Assembly: GCA_028688905.1 (NCBI GenBank)
Contig: JAQTXH010000007.1
Location: 50,306-114,305, forward strand
Length of the DNA stretch: 64,000 nucleotides
From: Acidiphilium sp.
Lineage (GTDB): Bacteria; Pseudomonadota; Alphaproteobacteria; Acetobacterales; Acetobacteraceae
Direction: 5' to 3'
Both the position numbers and the translations under genes were made by a program. This document shows, piece after piece, positions 38,638 to 47,556 of the stretch; position 1 is the stretch's first letter, and the number at the start of each line of letters is the position of its first letter. The notes beneath the pieces were generated by a model. That model was not told the DNA's origin. It did not search any database and was given only the letters and a program-made list of their open reading frames with translations.

Positions 38638-38862
38638 ATGTCGAGCTTTCTGGCCCTGATGATCCCGATCGTGGCGATCGCCGGTGCGTACGCATTGTCC
38701 GCCTACAAGGTTTATATGCGTACGCGCGGTGCCGGTCTGTCCACAACCGACCGGCAATTGATCGAAAGCCTGTCCGCGACGGCACAACGGCTGGAAGCGC
38801 GGGTCGCCACCCTCGAACGCGCCCTGCTCGATGCCGAACACCCCTACGGCACACAGGTTTAA
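38638..38862 (+). CDS. pspB: Phage shock protein B
   Basis: A 74-residue protein with one N-terminal membrane helix (FLALMIPIVAIAGAYALS) and a coiled-coil tail (LSTTDRQLIESLSATAQRLEARVATLERALLD), the PspB architecture. Partner of PspC in sensing membrane stress. AAGGAGAGG precedes it. Confidence 0.92.
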   Translation: MSSFLALMIPIVAIAGAYALSAYKVYMRTRGAGLSTTDRQLIESLSATAQRLEARVATLERALLDAEHPYGTQV

Positions 38863-38920
38863 CCCAGGTTTTACTCCCCAGACTTCTTACCCTCCAGACT
38901 TCGCCCTAGGTCATCACATC

Positions 38921-39325
38921 ATGAGCACGACCATGAACCGTTCCGAATTCACCGCCCCGAGTCCTTGCCGTCGCGGCATGCTGGCCGGGGTGTGCGCCGC
39001 CTTTGCCGCCTTCGTCGACGTGCCGGTCTGGATGACGCGCGCTGTGGCCGTGCTGCTGTTGCTCTGGCACCCGATTGTGGCGATCATCGTCTACCTTGCG
39101 TTCGCCACCTTCATCCGCCGTGGCCGCGGCCGGTTTTCGCAGCGGCTCTCGACCTTGCGCGACCACGTAGCCCCCCCACGCGCGCCGGACATGCCGCCGC
39201 CGCCGATACCGCCGATCGATGGATTGGCGTCGCGGTTCGCCAATCTCGACCTTCGCCTCGCCCGCCTCGAAGCGCGCGTCACCGACCCCGATCATCTGTT
39301 GCGTCGCCGGTTCGACCGGCTCTAA
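38921..39325 (+). CDS. pspC: Phage shock protein C domain protein
   Basis: About 134 residues. RGMLAGVCAAFAAFVDVPVWMTRAVAVLLLL is the PspC domain start, followed by a second hydrophobic stretch (PIVAIIVYLAFATFI). The C-terminus has a Pro-rich linker and a predicted coiled coil (LASRFANLDLRLARLEARVTD). ATG 38921 has little Shine-Dalgarno; ATG 38933 is an alternative start. Confidence 0.88.
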   Translation: MSTTMNRSEFTAPSPCRRGMLAGVCAAFAAFVDVPVWMTRAVAVLLLLWHPIVAIIVYLAFATFIRRGRGRFSQRLSTLRDHVAPPRAPDMPPPPIPPIDGLASRFANLDLRLARLEARVTDPDHLLRRRFDRL

Positions 39326-39355
39326 ACTTAGATCTGTCTCATAAGGACATACGCC

Positions 39356-39616
39356 ATGACCGAAAAACTGATCAAGCAACGTGTCCCGGCAATTCCGCCC
39401 GGTGGCCAGCCTGGCCGGATGATCACGGCTCCATACCCCGCGTCCAAGCACCACCAAGGGCAGCTTGTCCCGCTGATCGGCCCCGCCATCGGTTTCGTGC
39501 TTGCCGCCGCGCTGGCGATTTCCTTCGCCCTCGCCCTGGCCGGCGGTGCCGGTGAAGCCGCTCTCGGCGGCAGCCACGGCGCACGGCCCGCCAGGATGGC
39601 TGTGTTCGTGCTATGA
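39356..39616 (+). CDS. Small membrane protein in the psp operon
   Basis: An 86-residue protein with one membrane segment at about residues 38-65 (LIGPAIGFVLAAALAISFALALAGGAG). The N-terminus is polar and Pro-rich. AAGGA lies ten bases before the ATG, and the gene is 30 bp after pspC. It is not recognisably PspD. Its position suggests an additional, lineage-specific psp component. Confidence 0.65.
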   Translation: MTEKLIKQRVPAIPPGGQPGRMITAPYPASKHHQGQLVPLIGPAIGFVLAAALAISFALALAGGAGEAALGGSHGARPARMAVFVL

Positions 39617-39723
39617 AGCGCCCTTCTTCGGATCAGACTGATCGGTGGCGCCAGCCCTGAGAAACCGATTGCAGATCGCATGGCTTCGGCCCTAACAATA
39701 ATTGAACTTCGAGCGAGAGAGGC

Positions 39724-40386
39724 ATGGCGGTCGCGTCGGGCATAAACCTCGGGCTGGCACGCGGGTTAGCGGTCGCCATCGGCGCGGTCTTGCTGGCGAT
39801 GCCCTCCGCGCGCGCGACCACCACCTCCGTCACCCGCACGGTCGCGCCGTTTTCATCGGTGCGGCTCGATGGCCGGTTCATTCTCGACGTGACCACCGCC
39901 CCCCATGTATCGGTGCGCCTCACCGGCGACCGGTACTTGATCGACAATCTACAGATTGGCGTCTCCCAAGGCGTGCTCAGCATCGTCCGCCCGCAGGAGT
40001 TCGATCTGCCGAAAGACGTGACGGTAACAATCGCCATCACCGCGCCCGCCCTCACCGGGGTCGATCTGCGCGGCCTGATTCACGCCAGCCTGACCGGGCT
40101 GACGGGGCCGAAGTTCACTTTCATCAACAACGGCGCGGCGGCGGCGACCTTATCGGGCAAGGTCGGCACCTTCAAGCTGGTGTCGCGCGGGGTAACCTCG
40201 ATCGAGGCCCGCGCGCTGCATGCCGCAACAGTGACCATGATGGTACGCGGCAAGGGGTATCTACGGGTGTTCGCGAGCCAAAAAGCCATGATCACGATGT
40301 ACGGCGAAGGGGAGGTGGACGTTTATGGCCACCCACCGATCCATCAGTTCAAGACGCTGGCCTATGGCGTGGTGACCCTGAAATAG
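39724..40386 (+). CDS. Exported DUF2807 (head GIN domain) protein
   Basis: A 220-residue protein with a signal peptide ending SARA. Repeated strands such as FSSVRLDGRFILDVTTAPHVSVRLTGD, then VTVTIAITAPALTGVDLRGL and FINNGAAAATLSGKVGTFKL, fit the DUF2807 beta-helix. DUF2807 domains are often found fused to or beside PspC domains, which fits this context. Its stop is immediately next to that of the convergent aldo/keto reductase. Confidence 0.8.
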   Translation: MAVASGINLGLARGLAVAIGAVLLAMPSARATTTSVTRTVAPFSSVRLDGRFILDVTTAPHVSVRLTGDRYLIDNLQIGVSQGVLSIVRPQEFDLPKDVTVTIAITAPALTGVDLRGLIHASLTGLTGPKFTFINNGAAAATLSGKVGTFKLVSRGVTSIEARALHAATVTMMVRGKGYLRVFASQKAMITMYGEGEVDVYGHPPIHQFKTLAYGVVTLK

Positions 40387-41340
40387 TCAGGCGGCTTGCA
40401 GGGCGGGCCGCAGCAGGGCCTCGGCCTTGGCGAACAGGGCGGGATCAACCTTGATCCCCGACGCCTTGACGTTCTCGTCGATCTGTTCCGGCCGTGAGGC
40501 ACCGATGATCGCGGCGGCGACGTTGGGTTCGCGCAGCACCCAGGCGAGGGCGAATTGCGCCAGGCTCAGCCCGGCCTGTTTCGCCAGCGGCTGCATCTGC
40601 TGCACGGCTTCCAACACCGCCCGCCGTTCGGCCAGATCCTGCAAAAACGGCCCCATGCTGGCACTCGTCGCGCGCGCCCCCGGCGGCGGCGGCGCGCCGG
40701 GCAGGTATTTTCCGGTCAGAATGCCCTGACCCAGCGGCGACCACACGATTTGCGAAATGCCGTGCGCGGCGCAATACGGAATGACCTCATCCTCCGGCTT
40801 GCGCCAGATCATCGAATACTGCGGTTGGCTGGAGACGAATTTTTCCACCCCCATCATTTCGGTCGCCTCGCGGATTTTTGCGACCGGCCATTCGGAAAAC
40901 CCGATATAGCGGGTCTTGCCCGATTTCACCGCGTCGCTCAGCGCCCGCATGGTCTCTTCCAGCGGTGTTTCGGTATCGTAGCGATGGCATTGATAAAGAT
41001 CGACATGATCGACCCGCAACCGCTTCAGCGAGGCGTCCAGCTGCTTTTCGATCTGCACCCGCGACAATCCCCGATCGGTCTCGGTCATCGGGAAATACAG
41101 CTTGGTCGCCAGCACGTAGGATGAACGCTCCACCCCCGCCAGTGCCTCGCCCAGCACCGTTTCGGCGGCACCCTTGCCGTAAACATTGGCGGTATCGATC
41201 AGGGTGATGCCCCGTTCCAGCGCCCGTTTGACGCAGGCGATCGACTGCGATTTTTCCACCCCGCCCGAATAGGTGAGCCACGATCCGAGGGCGATCTCCG
41301 ATACCGTCAGGTCGCTGGAACCGAGTTTCCGGTAATTCAT
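40387..41340 (-). CDS. Aldo/keto reductase
   Basis: A 317-residue TIM-barrel NADPH-dependent oxidoreductase. The catalytic tetrad is visible: Asp and Tyr in LIDTANVYGKGAAE, Lys in YVLATKLYF, and His in DLYQCHRYD. The NADPH segment is VWSPLGQGILTGKYLPG and the C-terminal AAIIGASRPEQIDEN. It resembles the potassium-channel beta-subunit (AKR6-like) group. The physiological substrate is unknown. Confidence 0.93.
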   Translation of the reverse strand: MNYRKLGSSDLTVSEIALGSWLTYSGGVEKSQSIACVKRALERGITLIDTANVYGKGAAETVLGEALAGVERSSYVLATKLYFPMTETDRGLSRVQIEKQLDASLKRLRVDHVDLYQCHRYDTETPLEETMRALSDAVKSGKTRYIGFSEWPVAKIREATEMMGVEKFVSSQPQYSMIWRKPEDEVIPYCAAHGISQIVWSPLGQGILTGKYLPGAPPPPGARATSASMGPFLQDLAERRAVLEAVQQMQPLAKQAGLSLAQFALAWVLREPNVAAAIIGASRPEQIDENVKASGIKVDPALFAKAEALLRPALQAA

Positions 41341-41422
41341 GGTGCTTATTCCTTCTCCATGCCCTCCAGATTGCAACGCACCCCGCCGGGCGCAACCCTT
41401 TACCGCCCCACGACGCCCCGAT

Positions 41423-42880
41423 ATGCACCGGCCCATGGCAAGCCTCGACCCCGACGACTGGACCACCTTCCGCGCCCTCGGCCACCGCATGATGGACGAC
41501 ATGATCGACCGCCTCGCCCATGCGCGCGACACCAAAGTGTGGACGCCGCTGCCCGATCCGGTACGCCAGGCGTTTCACGCCGGCCTGCCGCATCACGGCC
41601 TCGGGGCCGAAGCCGCCTATGCCGCATTCACCGCGCGCATCGCGCCCTACGCTTCGGGCAACACCAGCCCGCGCTTCATGGGCTGGGTGCAGGGCGGCGG
41701 CAATCCGGTGGGCATGCTGGCGGAGCTTCTCGCGGGCGGCCTCAATGAAAACTGCGGCGGCCGCGATCACGTCGGTCTCGCCGTCGAGCGTCAGGTGATC
41801 GCCTGGTCCGCCGCAATGCTCGGCCTGCCGGTCAGCACTGGCGGATTGCTGGTCACCGGTTCGTCGATCGCGAATTTTATCGCCCTGCTCTGCGCGCGGC
41901 GGCGGCATCTGGGGACCACGGTCCGCCACGCGGGGCTGGCCGGCGCACCGCTGGTGGGCTACGCTCAGGCCGGCGTGCATCGCTGCATTCCCGGCGCGTT
42001 CGACATGGCCGGCCTCGGTACCGAGGCGTTGCGCCGGATTCCGGTCGATGCCGCCTACCGGATCGACCTTGCGGCGCTCGAAGCAACGATCGTCGCCGAC
42101 CGCGCGTCTGGCCTCGACCCGTTTCTGCTGATCGGCACCGCCGGTGCCGTCGATGTCGGGGCGATCGACGATCTGACCGCCCTGGCCGCCCTCGCGGCGC
42201 GGCACAACCTGTGGTTCCATGTCGATGCCGCGTTCGGGGCGCTCGTGGCCCTGTCGCCCACCCGGTGCCACCTGATCGCCGGGATCGAACGGGCCGATTC
42301 GGTGGCGTTCGATTTCCATAAATGGGCACAGGTGCAATATGATTCCGGCTGCATCCTGGTGCGCGATCAGCAGTGGATGCTCGACACCTTCGCCCAGCAG
42401 GCCAGCTACCTCACCACCACCACGCGCGGCCTGGCCGGCGGCGCGCCCTGGCCCTGCGACCTCGGGCCGGACCTGTCGCGTGGCTTCCGGGCGTTGAAAG
42501 TCTGGATGACCCTGCAAGCCTACGGCAGCGACCGCCTCGGCACCATCGTCGATGACAGCTGCGCCCTCGCCCAGCGCCTCGCCACCCTGATCGACACGAC
42601 GCCCGGCCTCAGCCGCCTGGCACCGGTGCCGCTCAACATCGTGTGCTTCCGCTATGACGACGGCGGCACCGATCTCGACGCCTTCAACGAGGCCCTCGTC
42701 GCCGATCTGCAAATCGCCGGCGATTTCGTGCCTTCCACCACCACCATCGGCGGCAAACGGGCCATCCGTGTCGCCCTCGTCAACCACCGCACCACCAGTA
42801 CCGACATCGACGCGCTGGTCGAGGCCGTGCTCGCGGCGGCATATCATCGCCGCGATGGATCGCCCCATTCATCACTCTGA
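41423..42880 (+). CDS. PLP-dependent group II (aromatic-type) amino acid decarboxylase
   Basis: About 485 residues. ALGHRMMDDMIDRLA at the N-terminus and PRFMGWVQGGGNPVGMLAELL match aromatic-L-amino-acid decarboxylases. GLLVTGSSIANFIAL and WFHVDAAFGALVAL bind PLP, and the Schiff-base lysine is in DSVAFDFHKWAQV. It could act on a Trp/Tyr/Phe-like or other amino acid; the specificity cannot be read. Two in-frame ATGs (41423, 41435) are possible starts. Divergent from the aldo/keto reductase. Confidence 0.87.
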   Translation: MHRPMASLDPDDWTTFRALGHRMMDDMIDRLAHARDTKVWTPLPDPVRQAFHAGLPHHGLGAEAAYAAFTARIAPYASGNTSPRFMGWVQGGGNPVGMLAELLAGGLNENCGGRDHVGLAVERQVIAWSAAMLGLPVSTGGLLVTGSSIANFIALLCARRRHLGTTVRHAGLAGAPLVGYAQAGVHRCIPGAFDMAGLGTEALRRIPVDAAYRIDLAALEATIVADRASGLDPFLLIGTAGAVDVGAIDDLTALAALAARHNLWFHVDAAFGALVALSPTRCHLIAGIERADSVAFDFHKWAQVQYDSGCILVRDQQWMLDTFAQQASYLTTTTRGLAGGAPWPCDLGPDLSRGFRALKVWMTLQAYGSDRLGTIVDDSCALAQRLATLIDTTPGLSRLAPVPLNIVCFRYDDGGTDLDAFNEALVADLQIAGDFVPSTTTIGGKRAIRVALVNHRTTSTDIDALVEAVLAAAYHRRDGSPHSSL

Positions 42881-42954
42881 CCGATTGAACAGATCGGGTA
42901 GCGGCGCTGGACGCTGTTCCCCCGGGACACCATAGTTCGGCTCAGAGGTATCCC

Positions 42955-45762
42955 ATGCCGCACGATAAAATCGAGTATTCCGCATCGATCGGCGATGCGG
43001 TCGCCTATACCACCTGCTACATGTGCGCCTGCCGCTGCGGCATCAAAGTTCATCTCAAGGACGGCAAGCTGCGCTACATCGAAGGCAACCGTGACCATCC
43101 GGTCAACCGCGGCGTGCTATGTGGCAAAGGGTCGGCGGGCATCATGACCGCGATTTCACCGGCACGGCTCCGCAAGCCGCTGAAACGCGTGGGGCCGCGC
43201 GGGGCCGGTGAATTTATCGAAATCGAGTGGGACGAGGCGATGACGATCGTTACCGATCGGCTGGCCAAAATCCGTGCCGATGACCCGAACAAATTCGCCC
43301 TGTTCACCGGACGCGATCAGTCGCAGTCGCTCACCGGGCATTTCGCGCGGATGTTCGGCACGATGAATTTTGCCGCCCACGGCGGGTTCTGCTCGGTCAA
43401 CATGGCGGCGGCTGGATTGTATTCCCTGGGAGGTTCGTTCTGGGAATTTGGCGAACCGGACTGGGATTATGCCAAACTGTTCCTCCTGTTCGGCGTCGCC
43501 GAGGACCATGATTCCAACCCGATCAAACTCGGTCTGGCCAAGCTGAAGGAGCGCGGCGCGAAGATCATTTCGATCAACCCGATCCGCACCGGCTATTCGG
43601 CCGTCGCCGATGAGTTCGTCGCGATCACGCCGGGCACCGACGGGCTGCTGATCCTGGCGCTGATCCATTGTCTGCTCGAAAGCGGCCATATCGATACCGA
43701 ATTCCTGATCCGTTACACCAACGCGCATTATCTGGTGATCGACGCGCCGGGCGAGGCCGATAACGGGTTGTTTGCCCGCGATGCCACAGGCAGGCCGCTC
43801 GCGTTCGATCGCGTGACGCAGGCAATGACGGACGCAACGGCGGTCGACACCGACCCTGCGTTGCTCGGCAGCTTCACGCTCCCCGATGGCCGGGTCGCGC
43901 GACCATCATTCGCCGTGCTGGCCGAACGCTACTCAGCACCCGAATATGCGCCCGAAGCGGTCGCGGCGCGCTGTGGCGTCCATGCCACCGATATCCGCCG
44001 GATCGCGGCGGAAATCGCCGAAGTTGCCTTCAACCAGCCGATCAGCCTCGATCAACCCTGGACCGACACGCAAGGCCGCACCCATCCCACCATGACCGGC
44101 CGGCCGGTCGCGATGCATGCGATGCGCGGCATTTCCGCCCATTCCAACGGGTTTCACGCCTGCCGCGCCATCCACGTGCTGCAAATGCTGATCGGGGCGG
44201 TCGATACCCCCGGCTCCTGGCGCTATAAATCCCCCTACCCGAAGCCGATTCCGCCGGGCCCCGGCCCCGCTGGGCGGCAGCACGACGCCGATGGTTCGCT
44301 CAACGGCACCGTCCTTGGGTTTCCCGCCGGGCCGGAGGATTTGTTAGTGGACGACGCCGGCGAAGCCCTGCGGCTGGACCACGCCTTTTCCTGGGAAGCC
44401 CCGCTCGGGATTCACGGCATGATGCACATGGCAATCGCCGAAGCCCACGCCGGCGGCCCCGCCAAAATCGACACCCTGTTCCTCTACATGTCGAACATGG
44501 CCTGGAACTCGGCGATGAACCCCGGCGAAACCATGCGGATGCTGACCGATCACGACGGCGCGGGCAATTACCGCATCCCCTTCGTCATTTATGCCGACGC
44601 CTTTGCTTCCGAAACCGTGTCCTATGCCGATCTGGTTTTGCCCGACACCACCTATCTCGAACGCTATGACTGTATTTCATTGCTCGACCGTCCGATCGGC
44701 TCGGCACACGGCCCCGCCGACGCCATTCGGGTGCCGGTGCTCAAGCCCGATCGCGATGTTCGCCCGTTTCAGGATGTGCTGATCGACCTTGCCGGGCGGT
44801 TGGGGCTGCCCCACTTCGTCGATGCCCAGGGCAACAAACTTTATCAATCCTATGCCGATTACATGGTGCGCCACGAACGCAAACCGGGTGTCGGCCCGTT
44901 AGCGGGGTTTCGCGGCGCGGATGGCACCGCCAGCGGCAAGGGCACCCCCAACCCCGATCAGTTGCGCCGCTACGTCGAGAACCGCGGCTTCTGGCAACAC
45001 CATCTGCCCGCCGAACAACTTTACTACAAACACGCCAACCGCGCCTATCTCACCACCGCGAAAGAGATGGGACTGATTGAGTCCGACGAGCAGATCGTTC
45101 TGCATCTCTACAGCGAAATTCTGCAAAAATTCCATCTTGCGGGCGAGGGCCACGGCAGTATCGTGCCGCCCGACCGGTTGCGCGCACGCATTGTCCACGT
45201 CATGGACCCGTTGCCGATCTGGTATCCGCCGGTCGAGGAATCGCTCACCGATTTGCAACGCTTCCCGCTGCACGCGATCACCCAGCGGCCGATGGTGATG
45301 TATCATTCATGGGGTTCGCAAAACGCGTGGCTGCGCCAAATTCTTTCGGAAAACCGGCTCTATCTGCACCGCGACCTCGCCGCCGCCCACGGGCTGGCCG
45401 ATGAGGATTGGGCGATCGTGGAATCGCGCAACGGCCGGGTCAAATGCCAGATCCGCATCATGGACGGGGTCAATCCCAACACGGTATGGACCTGGAACGC
45501 AATCGGCAAGCGCACCGGGGCCTGGGCGCTGGCGAACGACGCCCCGGAATCCCGCCGGGGATTTCTGCTCAACCATATTATCTCGGAATATCTGCCGGTC
45601 GATCGCGCGGGCCACCGGATCTCCAACTCCGATCCCGTCACCGGCCAGGCGGCCTGGTTCGACCTGACGGTGCGGCTCGAAAAATGCGATCCGGACACGC
45701 TGGCCGAAACCCAGCCGATGCTGGCCCCGACGGCGCTTTTGTTGCGCGAGGCCGCGGAATGA
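42955..45762 (+). CDS. soeA: SoeA-type sulfite dehydrogenase molybdopterin subunit
   Basis: A 935-residue molybdopterin oxidoreductase without a Tat signal, so cytoplasmic. The N-terminal [4Fe-4S] ligands are C21, C24, C28 and C56 (CYMCACRCGIKV ... GVLCGKG). AHGGFCSVNMAAAG contains the likely Mo-ligand region. The C-terminal domain has HSWGSQNAWLRQI and NPNTVWTWNAIGK. This sequence type with the SoeB/SoeC partners is the cytoplasmic membrane-bound sulfite-oxidising SoeABC of sulfur oxidisers. ATGA overlap with soeB. Confidence 0.82.
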   Translation: MPHDKIEYSASIGDAVAYTTCYMCACRCGIKVHLKDGKLRYIEGNRDHPVNRGVLCGKGSAGIMTAISPARLRKPLKRVGPRGAGEFIEIEWDEAMTIVTDRLAKIRADDPNKFALFTGRDQSQSLTGHFARMFGTMNFAAHGGFCSVNMAAAGLYSLGGSFWEFGEPDWDYAKLFLLFGVAEDHDSNPIKLGLAKLKERGAKIISINPIRTGYSAVADEFVAITPGTDGLLILALIHCLLESGHIDTEFLIRYTNAHYLVIDAPGEADNGLFARDATGRPLAFDRVTQAMTDATAVDTDPALLGSFTLPDGRVARPSFAVLAERYSAPEYAPEAVAARCGVHATDIRRIAAEIAEVAFNQPISLDQPWTDTQGRTHPTMTGRPVAMHAMRGISAHSNGFHACRAIHVLQMLIGAVDTPGSWRYKSPYPKPIPPGPGPAGRQHDADGSLNGTVLGFPAGPEDLLVDDAGEALRLDHAFSWEAPLGIHGMMHMAIAEAHAGGPAKIDTLFLYMSNMAWNSAMNPGETMRMLTDHDGAGNYRIPFVIYADAFASETVSYADLVLPDTTYLERYDCISLLDRPIGSAHGPADAIRVPVLKPDRDVRPFQDVLIDLAGRLGLPHFVDAQGNKLYQSYADYMVRHERKPGVGPLAGFRGADGTASGKGTPNPDQLRRYVENRGFWQHHLPAEQLYYKHANRAYLTTAKEMGLIESDEQIVLHLYSEILQKFHLAGEGHGSIVPPDRLRARIVHVMDPLPIWYPPVEESLTDLQRFPLHAITQRPMVMYHSWGSQNAWLRQILSENRLYLHRDLAAAHGLADEDWAIVESRNGRVKCQIRIMDGVNPNTVWTWNAIGKRTGAWALANDAPESRRGFLLNHIISEYLPVDRAGHRISNSDPVTGQAAWFDLTVRLEKCDPDTLAETQPMLAPTALLLREAAE

Positions 45763-46508
45763 CATCATTGCCGCAACCGATCGGGGGGGCCAAAAAACTC
45801 GGCCTGGTGATCGATCTCGACACCTGCGTCGGCTGTCACGCCTGTGCGGTGAACTGCAAGGAATGGAACACCGGCGGCCACCACGCGCCCCTGCCCGACT
45901 ACGACAAATACGGATCGGAACCCGATGGCGTCTGGTTCAACCGCATCCATTCCTACGAGGCCGAAGGCAAAGCTGACGGCTGCGGCGGCCGCACCGTCAA
46001 TTTCCCCCGCTCCTGCCTGCATTGCGAGCAACCGGAATGCGTCACGGTCTGCCCCACGGGTGCTTCGTACAAGCGCGCGGAAGACGGCATCGTGTTGATC
46101 AACACCGACATCTGCATCGGTTGCAAACTCTGCTCCTGGGCCTGCCCCTATGGCGCGCGCGAGTTCGACGAAGATGCTGGGGTGATGAAAAAATGCACCC
46201 TCTGCATCGACCGGATTTACAACACCACCCTGCCGGAAGCCGAACGCGAGCCGGCCTGTGTCGCGACCTGCCCGTCACGCGCGCGCCACTTCGGCGACTT
46301 CGCCGATCCCGACAGCGATGTTTCGAAACTGGTGGCATCACGCGGCGGCGTCGATCTGATGCCGGAGCTTGGCTACAAGCCGGTGAACAAATACCTGCCG
46401 CCGCGCCGCGCGACGATCCCGACCCGCGCCACCGAAGTGCCGGTTCGGGTGGGAACGGGGCTGGGTTCGGCACTCCTCACCTTGGTTGATCGAGTATTAT
46501 CCCGATGA
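45759..46508 (+). CDS. soeB: SoeB-type iron-sulfur subunit
   Basis: A 249-residue ferredoxin-like subunit carrying four [4Fe-4S] cluster motifs: CVGCHACAVNCKEWN, CLHCEQPECVTVCP, CIGCKLCSWACPYG and CTLCIDR with a later CVATCP. It relays electrons from SoeA to the membrane subunit SoeC. Start ATG overlaps the soeA TGA. Confidence 0.87.
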   Translation: MTSLPQPIGGAKKLGLVIDLDTCVGCHACAVNCKEWNTGGHHAPLPDYDKYGSEPDGVWFNRIHSYEAEGKADGCGGRTVNFPRSCLHCEQPECVTVCPTGASYKRAEDGIVLINTDICIGCKLCSWACPYGAREFDEDAGVMKKCTLCIDRIYNTTLPEAEREPACVATCPSRARHFGDFADPDSDVSKLVASRGGVDLMPELGYKPVNKYLPPRRATIPTRATEVPVRVGTGLGSALLTLVDRVLSR

Positions 46509-46518
46509 GATTTTTACG

Positions 46519-47457
46519 ATGACGCCTGCAAGTTCGGTCTTACTCCTGACCACGCTCACCGGGTTCGGCTATGGCCTGCTGGCATGGCTCGGCGTGTTTT
46601 GCGCCTTTGGTTTGTTGCCGGCATCACCTTGGTTTATGCCAATTGCGGTGATCATTGCCCTCGCCTTCGCGAGCGGCGGCCTGCTCGCCTCCACCCTGCA
46701 TCTCGGCCGGCCGGAGCGGGCGTGGCGGGCGTTCAGCCAGTGGCGATCCTCATGGTTGTCACGCGAGGGCGTCGCCTCGATCCTCACCTATCCGCCCGCC
46801 CTGGCCTTCGCCGGACTGTGGTTTTTCGCCGGCCCGCACACAATACCGACCCGCGCCGCCGGATTACTGGCGGCGGTGATGGGACTGGGCACGGTTTATT
46901 GTACCGCGATGATCTATGCCAGTCTCAAGCCAATCCGGCAGTGGAACAACAAGCATACCGCACCCGATTACCTGATTTTCGCCCTGTTTTCCGGGGCCAT
47001 GCTGCTGGCCGCCCTCCTTGGGCTTTGGCGCGCGCTTGACGCGGTGGCATGCGTTGTCGCCGCGGTCGCGGCCCTGAGCGCGGCGATCGCCAAACTTGCT
47101 TACTGGCGCTTCATCGATGCCCAGACACCCCTGACGACCCTGGCCTCCGCCACCGGCCTCGCGGCCTTCGGCACGGTGCGCCCGCTCGACCAGCCGCACT
47201 TCACCGAGAACTACATTCTGCGTGAAATGGGCTATCGGATCGCGCGCAAACACGCCGCCAAACTGCGGCGGATCGTGCTGGCAATCGCCTTCGCCCTACC
47301 AGCTTTGTTAGCCCTGATCGCAGCCCTCGGCATCCTGCCGATCCTCACCGCGCCCCTCGCGGTGATTTTCGCCGGCATTGGTTTGTTCATTGAGCGCTGG
47401 CTGTTCTTTGCCGAAGCCACCCATGTCTCGACGATCTATTATGGCCGCGCGGTCTGA
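46519..47457 (+). CDS. soeC: SoeC-type membrane anchor subunit (DmsC/NrfD superfamily)
   Basis: A 312-residue integral membrane protein with about eight hydrophobic segments, of the DmsC type. STLHLGRPERAWRAFSQWRSSWLSREG is the conserved DmsC motif, and FFAEATHVSTIYYG ends the protein. It anchors SoeAB at the cytoplasmic face and passes electrons to quinone. ATG 46519 lies ten bases after the soeB stop; an upstream TTG would overlap soeB. Confidence 0.85.
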   Translation: MTPASSVLLLTTLTGFGYGLLAWLGVFCAFGLLPASPWFMPIAVIIALAFASGGLLASTLHLGRPERAWRAFSQWRSSWLSREGVASILTYPPALAFAGLWFFAGPHTIPTRAAGLLAAVMGLGTVYCTAMIYASLKPIRQWNNKHTAPDYLIFALFSGAMLLAALLGLWRALDAVACVVAAVAALSAAIAKLAYWRFIDAQTPLTTLASATGLAAFGTVRPLDQPHFTENYILREMGYRIARKHAAKLRRIVLAIAFALPALLALIAALGILPILTAPLAVIFAGIGLFIERWLFFAEATHVSTIYYGRAV

Positions 47458-47492
47458 TCCCCAACGGCCTTGACCCTGGCCCGTGGGCTGAA

Positions 47493-47520
47493 GACAGCCA
47501 AGGGCGCTCCCTTGGCTGTC
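47493..47520. terminator. Strong bidirectional hairpin between soeC and the DEAD-box helicase
   Basis: GACAGCCAAGGG (47493-47504), loop CGCT, CCCTTGGCTGTC (47509-47520): a perfect 12-bp stem with a four-base loop between convergent genes. There is no clear U-tract on either side. Confidence 0.6.
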
Positions 47521-47556
47521 CTGGGTTCGAGGATTATACTAACAGCCTGTTTTGGA

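Noticed and set aside
40787..42868. A 693-codon minus-strand frame over the decarboxylase gene
   Set aside because: It overlaps the well-supported decarboxylase and aldo/keto reductase, with no recognisable domain.
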